A DNA stretch of 40,628 bases from contig JAQQAP010000033.1 of the NCBI GenBank assembly GCA_028533045.1, positions 1 through 40,628 of the forward strand. The letters run 5' to 3'. A program made the translations under genes and the position numbers. Source of the DNA: Spirochaetales bacterium (lineage in GTDB: Bacteria > Spirochaetota > Spirochaetia > DSM-2461). The notes beneath the pieces are model-generated. The model searched no databases. It saw only the letters and a list, made by a program, of their open reading frames with translations, and was not told the origin of the DNA. Below, in pieces: positions 8,133 to 16,160 of this stretch (positions are counted from its first letter, which is position 1; each line of letters begins with the position of its first letter).

Positions 8133-8830
8133 GGATCAGACAAGTAAGCCCTTCCCTCTACGCGGTACAAATTGCCTATGTGAAAGTTTTCCTTATTAAG
8201 GGAGACGACGGATGGACCTTGATAGATACGGGATTTCCAGGCCGGGGAAAAGCCATTCTCCAAGCCATGAAAAAAGCCGGTCTCGAAGGCCCGGTAAACC
8301 AGATTATTATCACTCAGCTCCATGGGGATCATACGGGCAGTCTGCATTATTTAAAAGACGCAACCGGGGCTAAAGTATATGCCCATGAGCTGGAAACGAA
8401 GGCGATTGAAACGGGCCTGACCATGAGATCCTGCGTGCCCGCTTCGGGAGCTTTCAAATGGTTTGTGACCAAAGTGATTCTCCGGGGAGGCAAACCGACT
8501 TATTTGAAAGAGGGGACAACGGTTGATATACAGCTTAAAGGGGGAGAGATTCTTCCTTTCGGTCCCGGTTTGGAGGTCATCCATACCCCGGGTCACACGA
8601 CCGGTCATATTTGTCTGTTGCTTAAGGAAGAAGGAAATATCCTGATTGCGGGAGACGTGGCAACGGGAGGAAGAGCACCTACGGAGCCCATGCTCTTTGA
8701 AAATGAATCGGATGGAAAGATAAGTTTAGACCGACTGGGTAAGATGAGCTTCGACAAGGCTGTCTTTGCTCACGGAAAAACCATTAAAGGGAAGGCTTCA
8801 AAACTATTTCGTAAAGCCTTCCCCGTGTAG
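8129..8830 (+). CDS. Metallo-beta-lactamase-fold hydrolase with His-to-Gln change
   Basis: A 233-residue MBL-fold protein. The metal motif, usually HxHxDH, reads QLHGDH at residues 63-68: codon CAG at 8315-8317 replaces the first His. The remaining ligands appear intact (HTPGHTTGH, AGD, and a late His in FAHGKT). The family includes glyoxalase II, lactonases and RNases; this member is closest in layout to the small single-domain hydrolases. The start at 8129 overlaps the M24 stop by 4 nt. Loss of one Zn1 ligand could mean single-metal use, as Gln occupies this position in GOB-type beta-lactamases. The substrate is unknown. Confidence 0.85.
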   Translation: MRIRQVSPSLYAVQIAYVKVFLIKGDDGWTLIDTGFPGRGKAILQAMKKAGLEGPVNQIIITQLHGDHTGSLHYLKDATGAKVYAHELETKAIETGLTMRSCVPASGAFKWFVTKVILRGGKPTYLKEGTTVDIQLKGGEILPFGPGLEVIHTPGHTTGHICLLLKEEGNILIAGDVATGGRAPTEPMLFENESDGKISLDRLGKMSFDKAVFAHGKTIKGKASKLFRKAFPV

Positions 8831-8865
8831 AATTCCCCATCCCTGTACAGGCGAGGAAAACAATT

Positions 8866-9660
8866 TTATTTTGTTGCTCCACTTAAAGCCTGATCAAGAA
8901 GAACATAAAAGGGATCATAGCTAATGGTAGCTCCGCTCACCGCATCGGCCTGGGTAGCTGTCTGAGAGCTTATAACATAGGCTTCCAGTGCGGCAGCCTG
9001 CTCATGCCAGGGAGCCATAGCTCCGCCATTCTCTACCATGGGATAACCCCCGTCAATAGAGATTTGCTCCTTGGTGCTTCCGTCTTCCTTTACACCGTCC
9101 CAATCAACAGAAACAATATAACCGGAAGTTATAGTCACCCCCATAGTACCTTTCAAGCCGTTTTTAGCATCAAAAGCCTCTTCCTGTGCCTGATAGTAAC
9201 CGTCCCGGTAAGGTCCATAACCTACGGGTCCCTTTTCCAGGGCTATCTCAACCAAACGGATAAAGTCACCTACCTTAATGGTAGCGCCGCTAATGGCATC
9301 GGTATGCCCTGCGTCATCGGTGAGAGTGATCGCTTCCAGATTCTGAGTTTCTATGAAGAAGTCCTCCACAGCCTTGGCCTGAACATACCAGGGAGCCATA
9401 GCACCCCCCTTGGATTGCATGGGGTACTGGCCACTTTCGGAAAGGGTCTTCTTATCAACTCCGGACTTAACATTGGAACCGTTCCAGGACACTTCCTCAA
9501 TCTGACCGTCTTCTACAACAACTGTGACATTATACTTCCAACCTGATGAGGCATACTCCCTGTCCTGGGCAAAATACACCCCGTCCTCATAGGTGCCCTT
9601 AGTTGCAGTACAAGAAAGAAGGCCGGCTACAGCCACCAACATAAATAAATATTTGCTCAT
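8866..9660 (-). CDS. Lipoprotein with two covalent-FMN-binding domains (PplA-like)
   Basis: A 264-residue exported lipoprotein. ATG 9660 follows AAGGAGA and gives a short signal peptide ending in the lipobox LLSC. Two tandem FMN-binding domains (PF04205 type) follow, at about residues 24-135 and 145-262. Each ends in a flavinylation motif, DAISGATI and DAVSGATI, in which ApbE-family transferases attach FMN to the Thr. Each also carries a similar block (QYPMQSKGGAMAPWYVQA and GYPMVENGGAMAPWHEQA), so the two arose by internal duplication. This is the architecture of PplA, the surface flavoprotein of flavin-based extracellular electron transfer in Listeria. It is the last gene of the leftward ndh2 unit. 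No ApbE gene is in the window. Confidence 0.88.
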   Translation of the reverse strand: MSKYLFMLVAVAGLLSCTATKGTYEDGVYFAQDREYASSGWKYNVTVVVEDGQIEEVSWNGSNVKSGVDKKTLSESGQYPMQSKGGAMAPWYVQAKAVEDFFIETQNLEAITLTDDAGHTDAISGATIKVGDFIRLVEIALEKGPVGYGPYRDGYYQAQEEAFDAKNGLKGTMGVTITSGYIVSVDWDGVKEDGSTKEQISIDGGYPMVENGGAMAPWHEQAAALEAYVISSQTATQADAVSGATISYDPFYVLLDQALSGATK

Positions 9661-9741
9661 TCTATCTCCTTTGGGATTACCCCATATATATTTTGGAATC
9701 ACTTGCTTAGAGACTCAGCTCAAGACAGGAGATTCCTAAAA

Positions 9742-10707
9742 TTAACTTTTTCTGTTCACCAATGTCTCCACCAGTTGGCGGAACACCTTCTTATCGGGAA
9801 AGTCCAATCGGTCCAGCCGTTCTAAAAAGGACTGACGATACTCCTTTCCTATTTTCCCGGCTTCGGCCACGCCTTTCCCGGACAAAACAATCCGCCCAAT
9901 GGTTCGAGGAAACAGAATATACCAGGGGTACCGGCAAAGCTTCTGCAAAAAAGCCCCCCCTTCTTCAAGGGCCAGGATGAGAGGTAGAGTGGGAATCCCC
10001 GCCCTAATATCGCTTCCGGTCCTTTTTCCCATTAGCTTTCCATTCCCCCCATAATCCAGGATATCATCCTCGATCTGAAAGGCCATTCCAAAATCGATCC
10101 CCAACCGGTAGAACTCCCGGGAGACTTCCTCATTCACACCGGAAAGAACGGCTCCGGTAAAACAGGAGAGTCCAAAAAGCTCCGCCGTTTTTCCTTGTAT
10201 TCGCCGAAAGTACTCCTCCCGGTCTATGAAAAATTCCCCCTGGGTCGAATCTTGTCGTATCTCACTCAGGCATAGGCGGGAAATACTCTCGCTTAAGCCT
10301 TTCACCAATGGCTCCGCATGGGCTCGGGAGGCTAGTTCCAAGGCACGGGATAAAAGATAATCTCCTGTCAACACAGCCTGCTTCGCCCCCCGGGCGGCGT
10401 AAGCAGTAGGTCTCCCCCGGCGCAGAGGGGAACGGTCTATCACATCGTCATGAATGAGGGTTGCCCCATGTAGCAGCTCGATAGAAGCAGCGGCCTCAAT
10501 AAGATGGGGATGAACTTCCTCTCCCGCCGTAGCGGAAAGCAAAAGAAATGCCGGCCTGAGTAACTTCCCCGAATTGCAATATAGGTTTTTCAAATCGTCC
10601 TTCACCGGAGAGGGGCTGGAATCAATCACCTCCCCTATAACGTTCAGGACCTCCTGGAGTTTACTCTGTACCGTGGGGAATTTATCCCAGAGACCATGGG
10701 TCCTCAA
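9742..10707 (-). CDS. Trans-polyprenyl diphosphate synthase
   Basis: Builds the isoprenoid chain of a quinone from isopentenyl diphosphate. The first Asp-rich motif is HDDVID with downstream RRGRPT; the second is QIEDDILD, followed by GKLMGKRTGSDI. GKLLRPAFLLLSA is the family's substrate-binding segment. At 321 residues it has normal length. The start is a TTG at 10707 that overlaps the NDH-2 stop (TTGA), with an AAGGA-type site inside the end of that gene. Position beside ndh2 and a PplA-like gene parallels DmkB of the Listeria electron-transfer locus. Chain length cannot be predicted safely. Confidence 0.9.
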   Translation of the reverse strand: MRTHGLWDKFPTVQSKLQEVLNVIGEVIDSSPSPVKDDLKNLYCNSGKLLRPAFLLLSATAGEEVHPHLIEAAASIELLHGATLIHDDVIDRSPLRRGRPTAYAARGAKQAVLTGDYLLSRALELASRAHAEPLVKGLSESISRLCLSEIRQDSTQGEFFIDREEYFRRIQGKTAELFGLSCFTGAVLSGVNEEVSREFYRLGIDFGMAFQIEDDILDYGGNGKLMGKRTGSDIRAGIPTLPLILALEEGGAFLQKLCRYPWYILFPRTIGRIVLSGKGVAEAGKIGKEYRQSFLERLDRLDFPDKKVFRQLVETLVNRKS

Positions 10708-12725
10708 CGACGTTTTTTCCTTTTCTTTCCCGGTTCTCCGCAGTACAGATAAGATCGTTTAGCCAGTGAGGTGTTATTCCAACCTTTCTTAAGAAGGGGC
10801 ATGGCCCAATAATCGAGCCCAGCCGTTCGTCCCGCTCCGCCCAGCATAAGAAAGGCGGCGAAAATGAACCAGACCTGGGACCAGCTGAACATGCCGGAGA
10901 AGGTAAAAACCAGACACATGATGATGGACACTCCCGCTGCGGGAAAGGTAAAAAGTCCGCCTATCAGAGCAAGCCCTATCAGACATTCAACGGCCACAAC
11001 CATACCCTGGAAAAAACCAAAGTCCATATGGGCGGCCATACCGTCCATGAAGGTCTCCCGGAACCAGGTAACAATAATTCCGTCGTAGGGAAAAATCGTC
11101 TTATCCAAATCCCAGATAGGCCCCCAGGCTCTCACCGTTTCTGTTACAGCCTGGGTCACCTCGCCCGCCGCATCGCTTGCGGCACTAACGACATCGGCAG
11201 CCGCATCGGTGGCGACTTCAACAACCTCATCCACAGGCGGAGACGTTCCGCCATCGGCACCGGCTTCACTGGCAGCAGAGACCGCTTCCACAGCCTGCTC
11301 AACCACACCGTATCCTTCGGTACCCTTCTGGGCCACCCCGGAACTGAACATCCAGGTGGAACTACTGCCCTTGGCCCGGTTCAGCCAGCCTTCGCCAATC
11401 TTGTTCACCCCTTCGGTGAGCCACATCAGTCCCAGCCACATTCGCAAAGGAACCGCCCATAGAGCCTGAATATTTCCGGCGATAAATCCGCCCAAAAGGG
11501 AGCGCTTATTCTTAACGTGAAAAATTTCGTGTCCCAGATACTTGGACCAACCGTTCATACCGCACACCGTATGGAGATAATAACAGTTAACCAGATGCTT
11601 GAGTGCCATGGCGAAGATACCGCTCAAAGACATGCCCATGGTATGGGAAACCCCATAGCGACCGCCAATGGAGACCATAAAACCGTGAAATTTCGCCTTG
11701 AACGCGGTTTTCTTCCCCTTACCGGTTATGGCGTGGATAATATTTTTTACCGCCACAGCAGCAGTCTGTTCCGCCGCTTCTACAATCTGGGGGATAGGCC
11801 GCTCATTTTCGTGGAGGTACCACTGAATATCCCCGGCCAGGTACACTCCGTCTTGCTCGGGTGTTTCCATATATTCATCCACTCTAAGGCGCTCCACATG
11901 GCCTACGGTGAAGCCCCAAGCCTTACCCTGGGTATTTCCCTTAACGCCGCAGGTCCAAATAAGAGTTTCACACTCAATATCATCGCCTTCCTTAAAGCGG
12001 CAAAAATCTTTACCCACTTCGCTTACATGGGACTTAAGCCTTACGTCAACGCCCTTCTTCACCAGGTATTTCATGGCCTTGGCCCGGGGTTTCTCGGGAA
12101 TCATATTCAGGATATTACCCATGGCTTCCACATTGATAAGCTTATATTCGTCTCGATCAATACTATATTCGTCACACAACAGGGGAAGCCACTCTATCAG
12201 CTCGCCCACCATCTCTATACCGGTAAAACCCGATCCGGCCACCACAAAGGTCAACAGTTTCTTACGGGCTTCCTGGTCTACAACTTGAGAAGCTTCCCGG
12301 AATTTGCCAATAATGTGGTGCTTAATGCGAACAGCATCATCATAGCTCCAAAGGGTCAGGGCATTTTCCCTGATTCCGGGAATACCAAAGTCAGTCGGTT
12401 CCGCCCCGATTCCCATAATGAGATAGTCATAGGAGAAATCTTCTCCCTCGCACTTAACCACCTTTGCTTCCCGATCGATTCCGGTTACCCGGTCGCACAC
12501 CACATTAACTGAGGTACCGGAGAAAATCCGGTCAAAGCTGATTCTTACCGAATCTTCCGGAACCCGATTACCGGCTACTTCATGCAGCTCGGTCATAAGA
12601 GTATGAAATCTATTTTTATCAATAAGGGTGATGGAAACATCCTTATTTTTCTTGAAGGCTTTATTAAGAAGCTTTCCTGCATGAACGCCGGCATATCCGC
12701 CGCCCACAATAACAATTTTTTTCAA
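10704..12725 (-). CDS. ndh2: Type II NADH:quinone oxidoreductase with C-terminal membrane extension
   Basis: Oxidises NADH and reduces membrane quinone without pumping protons. Residues 1 to about 400 are a standard NDH-2: FAD-binding GGGYAG at 8-13, NADH-binding GSGFTGIEMVGE near 166, and the FAD-contacting LAGDIQ near 297. About 240 residues follow that usual NDH-2s (about 400-430) lack: a membrane helix (IQALWAVPLRMWLGLMWLTEG), an Ala/Val/Glu-rich linker, then a DoxX-like set of helices and a basic tail (GKKRKKRR). A long C-terminal membrane extension is also described for Ndh2 of Listeria extracellular electron transfer. The start is TTG 12725 after GGGAGGA. It is the first gene of the leftward unit, with its own promoter and a palindrome at 12781-12800. 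Confidence 0.9.
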   Translation of the reverse strand: MKKIVIVGGGYAGVHAGKLLNKAFKKNKDVSITLIDKNRFHTLMTELHEVAGNRVPEDSVRISFDRIFSGTSVNVVCDRVTGIDREAKVVKCEGEDFSYDYLIMGIGAEPTDFGIPGIRENALTLWSYDDAVRIKHHIIGKFREASQVVDQEARKKLLTFVVAGSGFTGIEMVGELIEWLPLLCDEYSIDRDEYKLINVEAMGNILNMIPEKPRAKAMKYLVKKGVDVRLKSHVSEVGKDFCRFKEGDDIECETLIWTCGVKGNTQGKAWGFTVGHVERLRVDEYMETPEQDGVYLAGDIQWYLHENERPIPQIVEAAEQTAAVAVKNIIHAITGKGKKTAFKAKFHGFMVSIGGRYGVSHTMGMSLSGIFAMALKHLVNCYYLHTVCGMNGWSKYLGHEIFHVKNKRSLLGGFIAGNIQALWAVPLRMWLGLMWLTEGVNKIGEGWLNRAKGSSSTWMFSSGVAQKGTEGYGVVEQAVEAVSAASEAGADGGTSPPVDEVVEVATDAAADVVSAASDAAGEVTQAVTETVRAWGPIWDLDKTIFPYDGIIVTWFRETFMDGMAAHMDFGFFQGMVVAVECLIGLALIGGLFTFPAAGVSIIMCLVFTFSGMFSWSQVWFIFAAFLMLGGAGRTAGLDYWAMPLLKKGWNNTSLAKRSYLYCGEPGKKRKKRR

Positions 12726-12759
12726 TGGGGTCCTCCCTGGCCTCTATATATTTTTACGT

Positions 12760-12788
12760 ATATAAGGCTTCCGTAACTTAATGGGTAA
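12760..12788 (-). promoter_or_regulatory. Promoter of the leftward ndh2 unit
   Basis: Read on the minus strand: TTACCC (12788-12783), a 17-bp spacer and TTATAT (12765-12760). The -35 box is part of the palindrome at 12781-12800, so a bound protein would block or activate this promoter. Confidence 0.45.
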
Positions 12789-12800
12789 ATTATTACCCAT
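12781..12800. promoter_or_regulatory. Palindromic operator candidate in the divergent quinone control region
   Basis: A perfect 8-bp inverted repeat, ATGGGTAA and TTACCCAT, separated by ATTA. It lies between the divergent ndh2 and binding-protein genes and covers the predicted -35 of ndh2. This is a typical dimeric-repressor site in size and symmetry. I cannot assign a regulator; no regulator gene is next to it. Confidence 0.5.
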
Positions 12801-12912
12801 ATAGTAGAATCTTGCCAGCTTTTCTTACCTGTTTTTACATATTTTACGGGGTTTCTTTGTCTTTCCCGGTCGGGAAGAAAAAAATAGACTATATAAACAG
12901 TCGGATTTCCCG

Positions 12913-12941
12913 TTGTCATGGACCAGACAAAGACCTATACT
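12913..12941 (+). promoter_or_regulatory. Promoter of the rightward quinone-precursor operon
   Basis: TTGTCA (12913-12918), a 17-bp spacer and TATACT (12936-12941). The predicted transcription start near 12948 leaves a 40-nt leader with AAAAGGA (12976-12982) before the ATG at 12989. Confidence 0.55.
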
Positions 12942-12988
12942 TGATCCCAGACAGTATGGCTATCCTAGTGGTCATAAAAGGAATTTAC

Positions 12989-13852
12989 ATGAAAAAGCAT
13001 ATCTTTACCTTAATACTTATCATCACAGCCTCTCTCCTGTTCGCTTCAGGAAAAGAAGAAAAATCTACCGATGAAATAATTCGCATTGGCTACCTCCCCG
13101 ACGCGGGAACCCTCCCCCTCTTCCTTATGGATAATGTGGAAATGGTCCCCTTCATGAGCGCCCTGGAAAGAAATACGGCCATGCAGATAGGAGAGCTTGA
13201 CGGCATGATGAGCGATCTGGTCTCCCTGATCAGCTTCAGGACTCAGGGGGTCAATCAGTCTATCCTTACCATAACGGAAAGCCGCTTTCAGATTGTGGGA
13301 GCCAAGGGGTTAGACGAAAGCGGTGTCTGGCCCGTGGGGCTTTCGGAAAATACCATCGTGGAGTTTATGGTGGATCAGCTGGTTCCCTCTTCGGCGGAAC
13401 TGGATAAAATAGCCATTCCCCAGGTTCCGGTTCGCCTGGAAATGCTCCGCACCGGACAAATCCCCCTGGCTTGCCTCACCGACATTCTGGCCCTCTCCCT
13501 TCCGGGGGAAGAATTCGTTGTTATCCGGGACCAGAAAGAAACGGGCCTCGAACCGGCGGTACTGGTTTTTTCCGATGACTTCCTGGAAGCTAACCCGGGC
13601 ATGGGCGAAAAACTACAAAACCAGTGGAACGAAGCGGTCAAGCTGATTAATGGGGATCCCGATTCCTACAGCGCCCTGCTCTATGAAAAAGCCCGGATTC
13701 CCGAAGACAGCGACTACGACGTACCCCACTTCCGTTCCATAACCCTGCCCGATGAGAACACCGTCGAAACCGTGTTGGACTGGTACGAAGCCAAGTACGG
13801 CCTGGAAACACGCCCGGCCTACGAAGACCTCCTCATTCCCCTGGGAGACTAA
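12989..13852 (+). CDS. ABC transporter solute-binding protein (SsuA/NMT1-like), quinone operon
   Basis: A 287-residue periplasmic binding protein. The signal peptide runs from MKKHIF to LLFASG; there is no lipobox Cys, as is common for spirochaete binding proteins with this ending. The mature protein begins IIRIGYLPDAGTLPLFL and has IGELDGMMSDLVSLI, matching the type II fold of SsuA/TauA/NMT1 proteins that bind small sulfonates, pyrimidines or aromatic acids. ATG 12989 follows AAAAGGA; the longer upstream frame has no such site. Its stop directly abuts the UbiD start, and the matching ATPase and permease close the operon. The fold is shared with MqnA/MqnD, but the signal peptide and ABC partners argue for transport. 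The proposed ligand, an aromatic quinone precursor, is inference from context. Confidence 0.8.
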   Translation: MKKHIFTLILIITASLLFASGKEEKSTDEIIRIGYLPDAGTLPLFLMDNVEMVPFMSALERNTAMQIGELDGMMSDLVSLISFRTQGVNQSILTITESRFQIVGAKGLDESGVWPVGLSENTIVEFMVDQLVPSSAELDKIAIPQVPVRLEMLRTGQIPLACLTDILALSLPGEEFVVIRDQKETGLEPAVLVFSDDFLEANPGMGEKLQNQWNEAVKLINGDPDSYSALLYEKARIPEDSDYDVPHFRSITLPDENTVETVLDWYEAKYGLETRPAYEDLLIPLGD

Positions 13853-15301
13853 ATGGCCTACAAAAACCTGCAGGACTTCATCGCCCTTCTGGAAAAAAAG
13901 GGTGAACTCAAGCGCATCACAGCACAGGCCGATCCCTACCTGGAGATCACCGAGATCTGCGACCGGGTCAGCAAAGCAAACGGCCCGGCCCTGCTCTTTG
14001 AAGATGTCAAAGATTCGGAGTACCCCCTGCTCATAAACGCCATGGGGAGCTACGACAGGATGGCCCTGGCCCTGGGGGCCGATTCGCTGGACGAAAAAGC
14101 CGCCGAATTGGAAGAGCTGATGGGGTGGGCCTTCTCCCAAATGAGAAAGCTCGATGTGATGAGCTTCTTCCCCAAGATGAAGTGGGCCCGCCTTTTCTTC
14201 CCCCGAAAGGTGATGAACGCCCCCTGCCAGCAGGTAGTCAACCATAAACCGGACCTGGCCAAGCTTCCCGTCCTCACCTGCTGGCCCGGCGACGGAGGCC
14301 CTTTCTTCACCCTGCCATTGGTTATTACAAAAGACCCCGAATCGGGAGCCCAAAACATGGGCATGTACCGTATGCAAGTATTTGATAAAACCAGCACAGG
14401 CATGCACTGGCATCACCACAAGGACGGGGCCCATTACTTTCAGAAATATAAGGAGCGGGGAGAGAAAATGCCCGTGGCCGTAGCCCTGGGAGACGACCCG
14501 GCGGTTACCTACGCCGCCACCGCTCCCCTGCCCGAAGGCATCTCCGAACTCTTTTTTGCCGGCTACCTGAGGGGTAAACCGGTGGATACGGTCAAATGCG
14601 TCACCTGCGATCTGGAAGTCCCCGCCCAGGCGGAATTCGTCCTGGAAGGCTACGTGGACCCGGCCGAACCGCTCCGCAAAGAGGGGCCCTTTGGAGACCA
14701 CACCGGCTACTACTCCCTGAGCGACGACTATCCCGTCTTCCACGTAACCTGCCTCACCCACCGGAAAAACCCGGTCTATCCCTGTACCATCGTGGGCCAG
14801 CCCCCCATGGAGGATTGCTACATGGCCAAGGCGACCGAACGGATCTTCCTCCCCCTCATCAAGATGATTAACCCGGAGATTGTGGATATGAACCTGCCCC
14901 TGGAAGGGGTTTTTCACAACTGCGCCCTCATATCAATAAAAAAACGCTACCCCGGCCATGTTCACAAGCTCCTTAACAGCCTGTGGGGATTGGGGCAGAT
15001 GATGTACACCAAAATGATAATCGTGGTGGACGATGATGTGGATGTTCAGGATGTGAGCAAGGTGATGTGGAAGGTTTTTAACAACATAGATGCGGAACGG
15101 GACCTGATTAAAAGCCCGGGACCTCTGGATACTCTGGATCACGCCTCTCCCCGGGCCCGTTTTGGTACCCGATTGGGAATCGACGCCACCCGGAAGGGCC
15201 CCATGGACGGCCATCACCGGGAGTGGCCCGACGACATTGTTATGACCGATGAAATCAAAGCGCAGGTAGACCGGCGCTGGAAGGAGCTCGGCTTTGAGTA
15301 G
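13853..15301 (+). CDS. UbiD-family prenylated-FMN-dependent decarboxylase
   Basis: Removes the carboxylate from an aromatic ring using the prenylated FMN cofactor made by UbiX. The sequence is full length (482 residues). It contains the prFMN and metal segment GMYRMQVFDKTSTGMHWHHHKDG and the catalytic EGPFGDHTGYYS region, preceded by Arg-Lys. CTIVGQPPMED and the C-terminal DTLDHASP and RMGIDAT-like RLGIDATRK motifs are also present. UbiD acts on prenylated 4-hydroxybenzoate in ubiquinone synthesis, and the MqnL homologue is proposed for 6-naphthoate-derived menaquinone. Its start directly follows the binding-protein stop, with GGGAG just upstream. Placement before UbiA and UbiX supports quinone synthesis rather than phenolic-acid breakdown. 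Confidence 0.9.
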   Translation: MAYKNLQDFIALLEKKGELKRITAQADPYLEITEICDRVSKANGPALLFEDVKDSEYPLLINAMGSYDRMALALGADSLDEKAAELEELMGWAFSQMRKLDVMSFFPKMKWARLFFPRKVMNAPCQQVVNHKPDLAKLPVLTCWPGDGGPFFTLPLVITKDPESGAQNMGMYRMQVFDKTSTGMHWHHHKDGAHYFQKYKERGEKMPVAVALGDDPAVTYAATAPLPEGISELFFAGYLRGKPVDTVKCVTCDLEVPAQAEFVLEGYVDPAEPLRKEGPFGDHTGYYSLSDDYPVFHVTCLTHRKNPVYPCTIVGQPPMEDCYMAKATERIFLPLIKMINPEIVDMNLPLEGVFHNCALISIKKRYPGHVHKLLNSLWGLGQMMYTKMIIVVDDDVDVQDVSKVMWKVFNNIDAERDLIKSPGPLDTLDHASPRARFGTRLGIDATRKGPMDGHHREWPDDIVMTDEIKAQVDRRWKELGFE

Positions 15302-16160
15302 ATTGGGACGCATCAGCCATGCGGTCATGCTGGAACACACCCTTTTCTCCCTTCCCCTGGCGGTAAGCGCCCTCCTATTGGAAAGCGGGGGAAGCCCCGC
15401 CCGAGGCAAGGTACTCTGGATTCTGGCCGCCGTCTTTGGCGCCCGGAACGGAGCCAACGCCCTGAACCGTCTTATAGACCGAGAGATTGACGCTGCCAAC
15501 CCGCGCACCGCCGACCGGGACCTTCCCAGCGGACGGGTAAGCAGCAGGGAACTGGTTATTTTTACCGCCCTCTGCGGCCTCCTCCTTCTCATAGCCGCCT
15601 GGCAACTCAATCCCCTCTGCCTGGCCCTCACTCCGGTGGCGGCCCTTCTCATCGGAGGCTACTCATTTACGAAACGATTCACCTGGCTCTGCCACTACTG
15701 GCTGGGCCTCACCTGTTCCGCCGCCGTAATGGGAGCCTTTCTGGCTTTGGCGGGGCGCTTTGAACTCCGATTCTTCCCCCTCACCGCCGGAACGGCCCTC
15801 TGGATCGCCGGCTTTGACATCATTTACGCCCTCCAAGACCTGGAACACGACCGCAAGGAGGGACTCCACTCCATCCCGGCCCGCTTCGGTAGGCGGGGGG
15901 CTCTCGTCCTTTCCGCCCTGAGCCACTTGGGTGCCCTCTTTTGCTGGGGCCTCACCGCCTATTTCTACCCCCTCCGTTTCTGGTTCTTCCTGGGCCTGGG
16001 AGGAGCGGCACTCCTTCTGGGAGCGGAACATATTCTGGCCCGGCGTGGCACCCGAATCCCCCTGGCCGCCTACAAGCTAAACCAGATTCTCTCCCCCCTG
16101 CTCACAGCCTTTATCATCCTTGACATCTACCTTCCCGGAGGTCTCCATGGAACAGTCTAA
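15294..16160 (+). CDS. UbiA-family aromatic prenyltransferase
   Basis: An integral membrane enzyme that attaches a polyprenyl chain to an aromatic ring. Both Asp motifs are clear: NRLIDREIDAANPRT (NxxxDxxxD) at about residues 57-71, and YALQDLEHDRKEGLHSIP (DxxxD) near 179. About eight to nine hydrophobic helices surround them. At 288 residues it has family length. The start is TTG 15294 with AAGGAG at 15281-15286, overlapping the UbiD stop by 8 nt. The likely donor is the product of the polyprenyl synthase encoded at 9742-10707. The acceptor is probably a carboxylated naphthoquinol or hydroxybenzoate, because a UbiD decarboxylase is co-encoded (compare MqnP and DmkA). Confidence 0.9.
   Translation: MSRLGRISHAVMLEHTLFSLPLAVSALLLESGGSPARGKVLWILAAVFGARNGANALNRLIDREIDAANPRTADRDLPSGRVSSRELVIFTALCGLLLLIAAWQLNPLCLALTPVAALLIGGYSFTKRFTWLCHYWLGLTCSAAVMGAFLALAGRFELRFFPLTAGTALWIAGFDIIYALQDLEHDRKEGLHSIPARFGRRGALVLSALSHLGALFCWGLTAYFYPLRFWFFLGLGGAALLLGAEHILARRGTRIPLAAYKLNQILSPLLTAFIILDIYLPGGLHGTV

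Noticed and set aside
12989..13852. Binding protein as an MqnA/MqnD enzyme of the futalosine pathway
   Set aside because: The fold is shared, but a clear signal peptide and a co-encoded ABC ATPase and permease favour a periplasmic transport role.
13613..14917. Long minus-strand open frame (434 aa)
   Set aside because: Antisense shadow of the UbiD gene, arising from its codon bias; no domain recognised.
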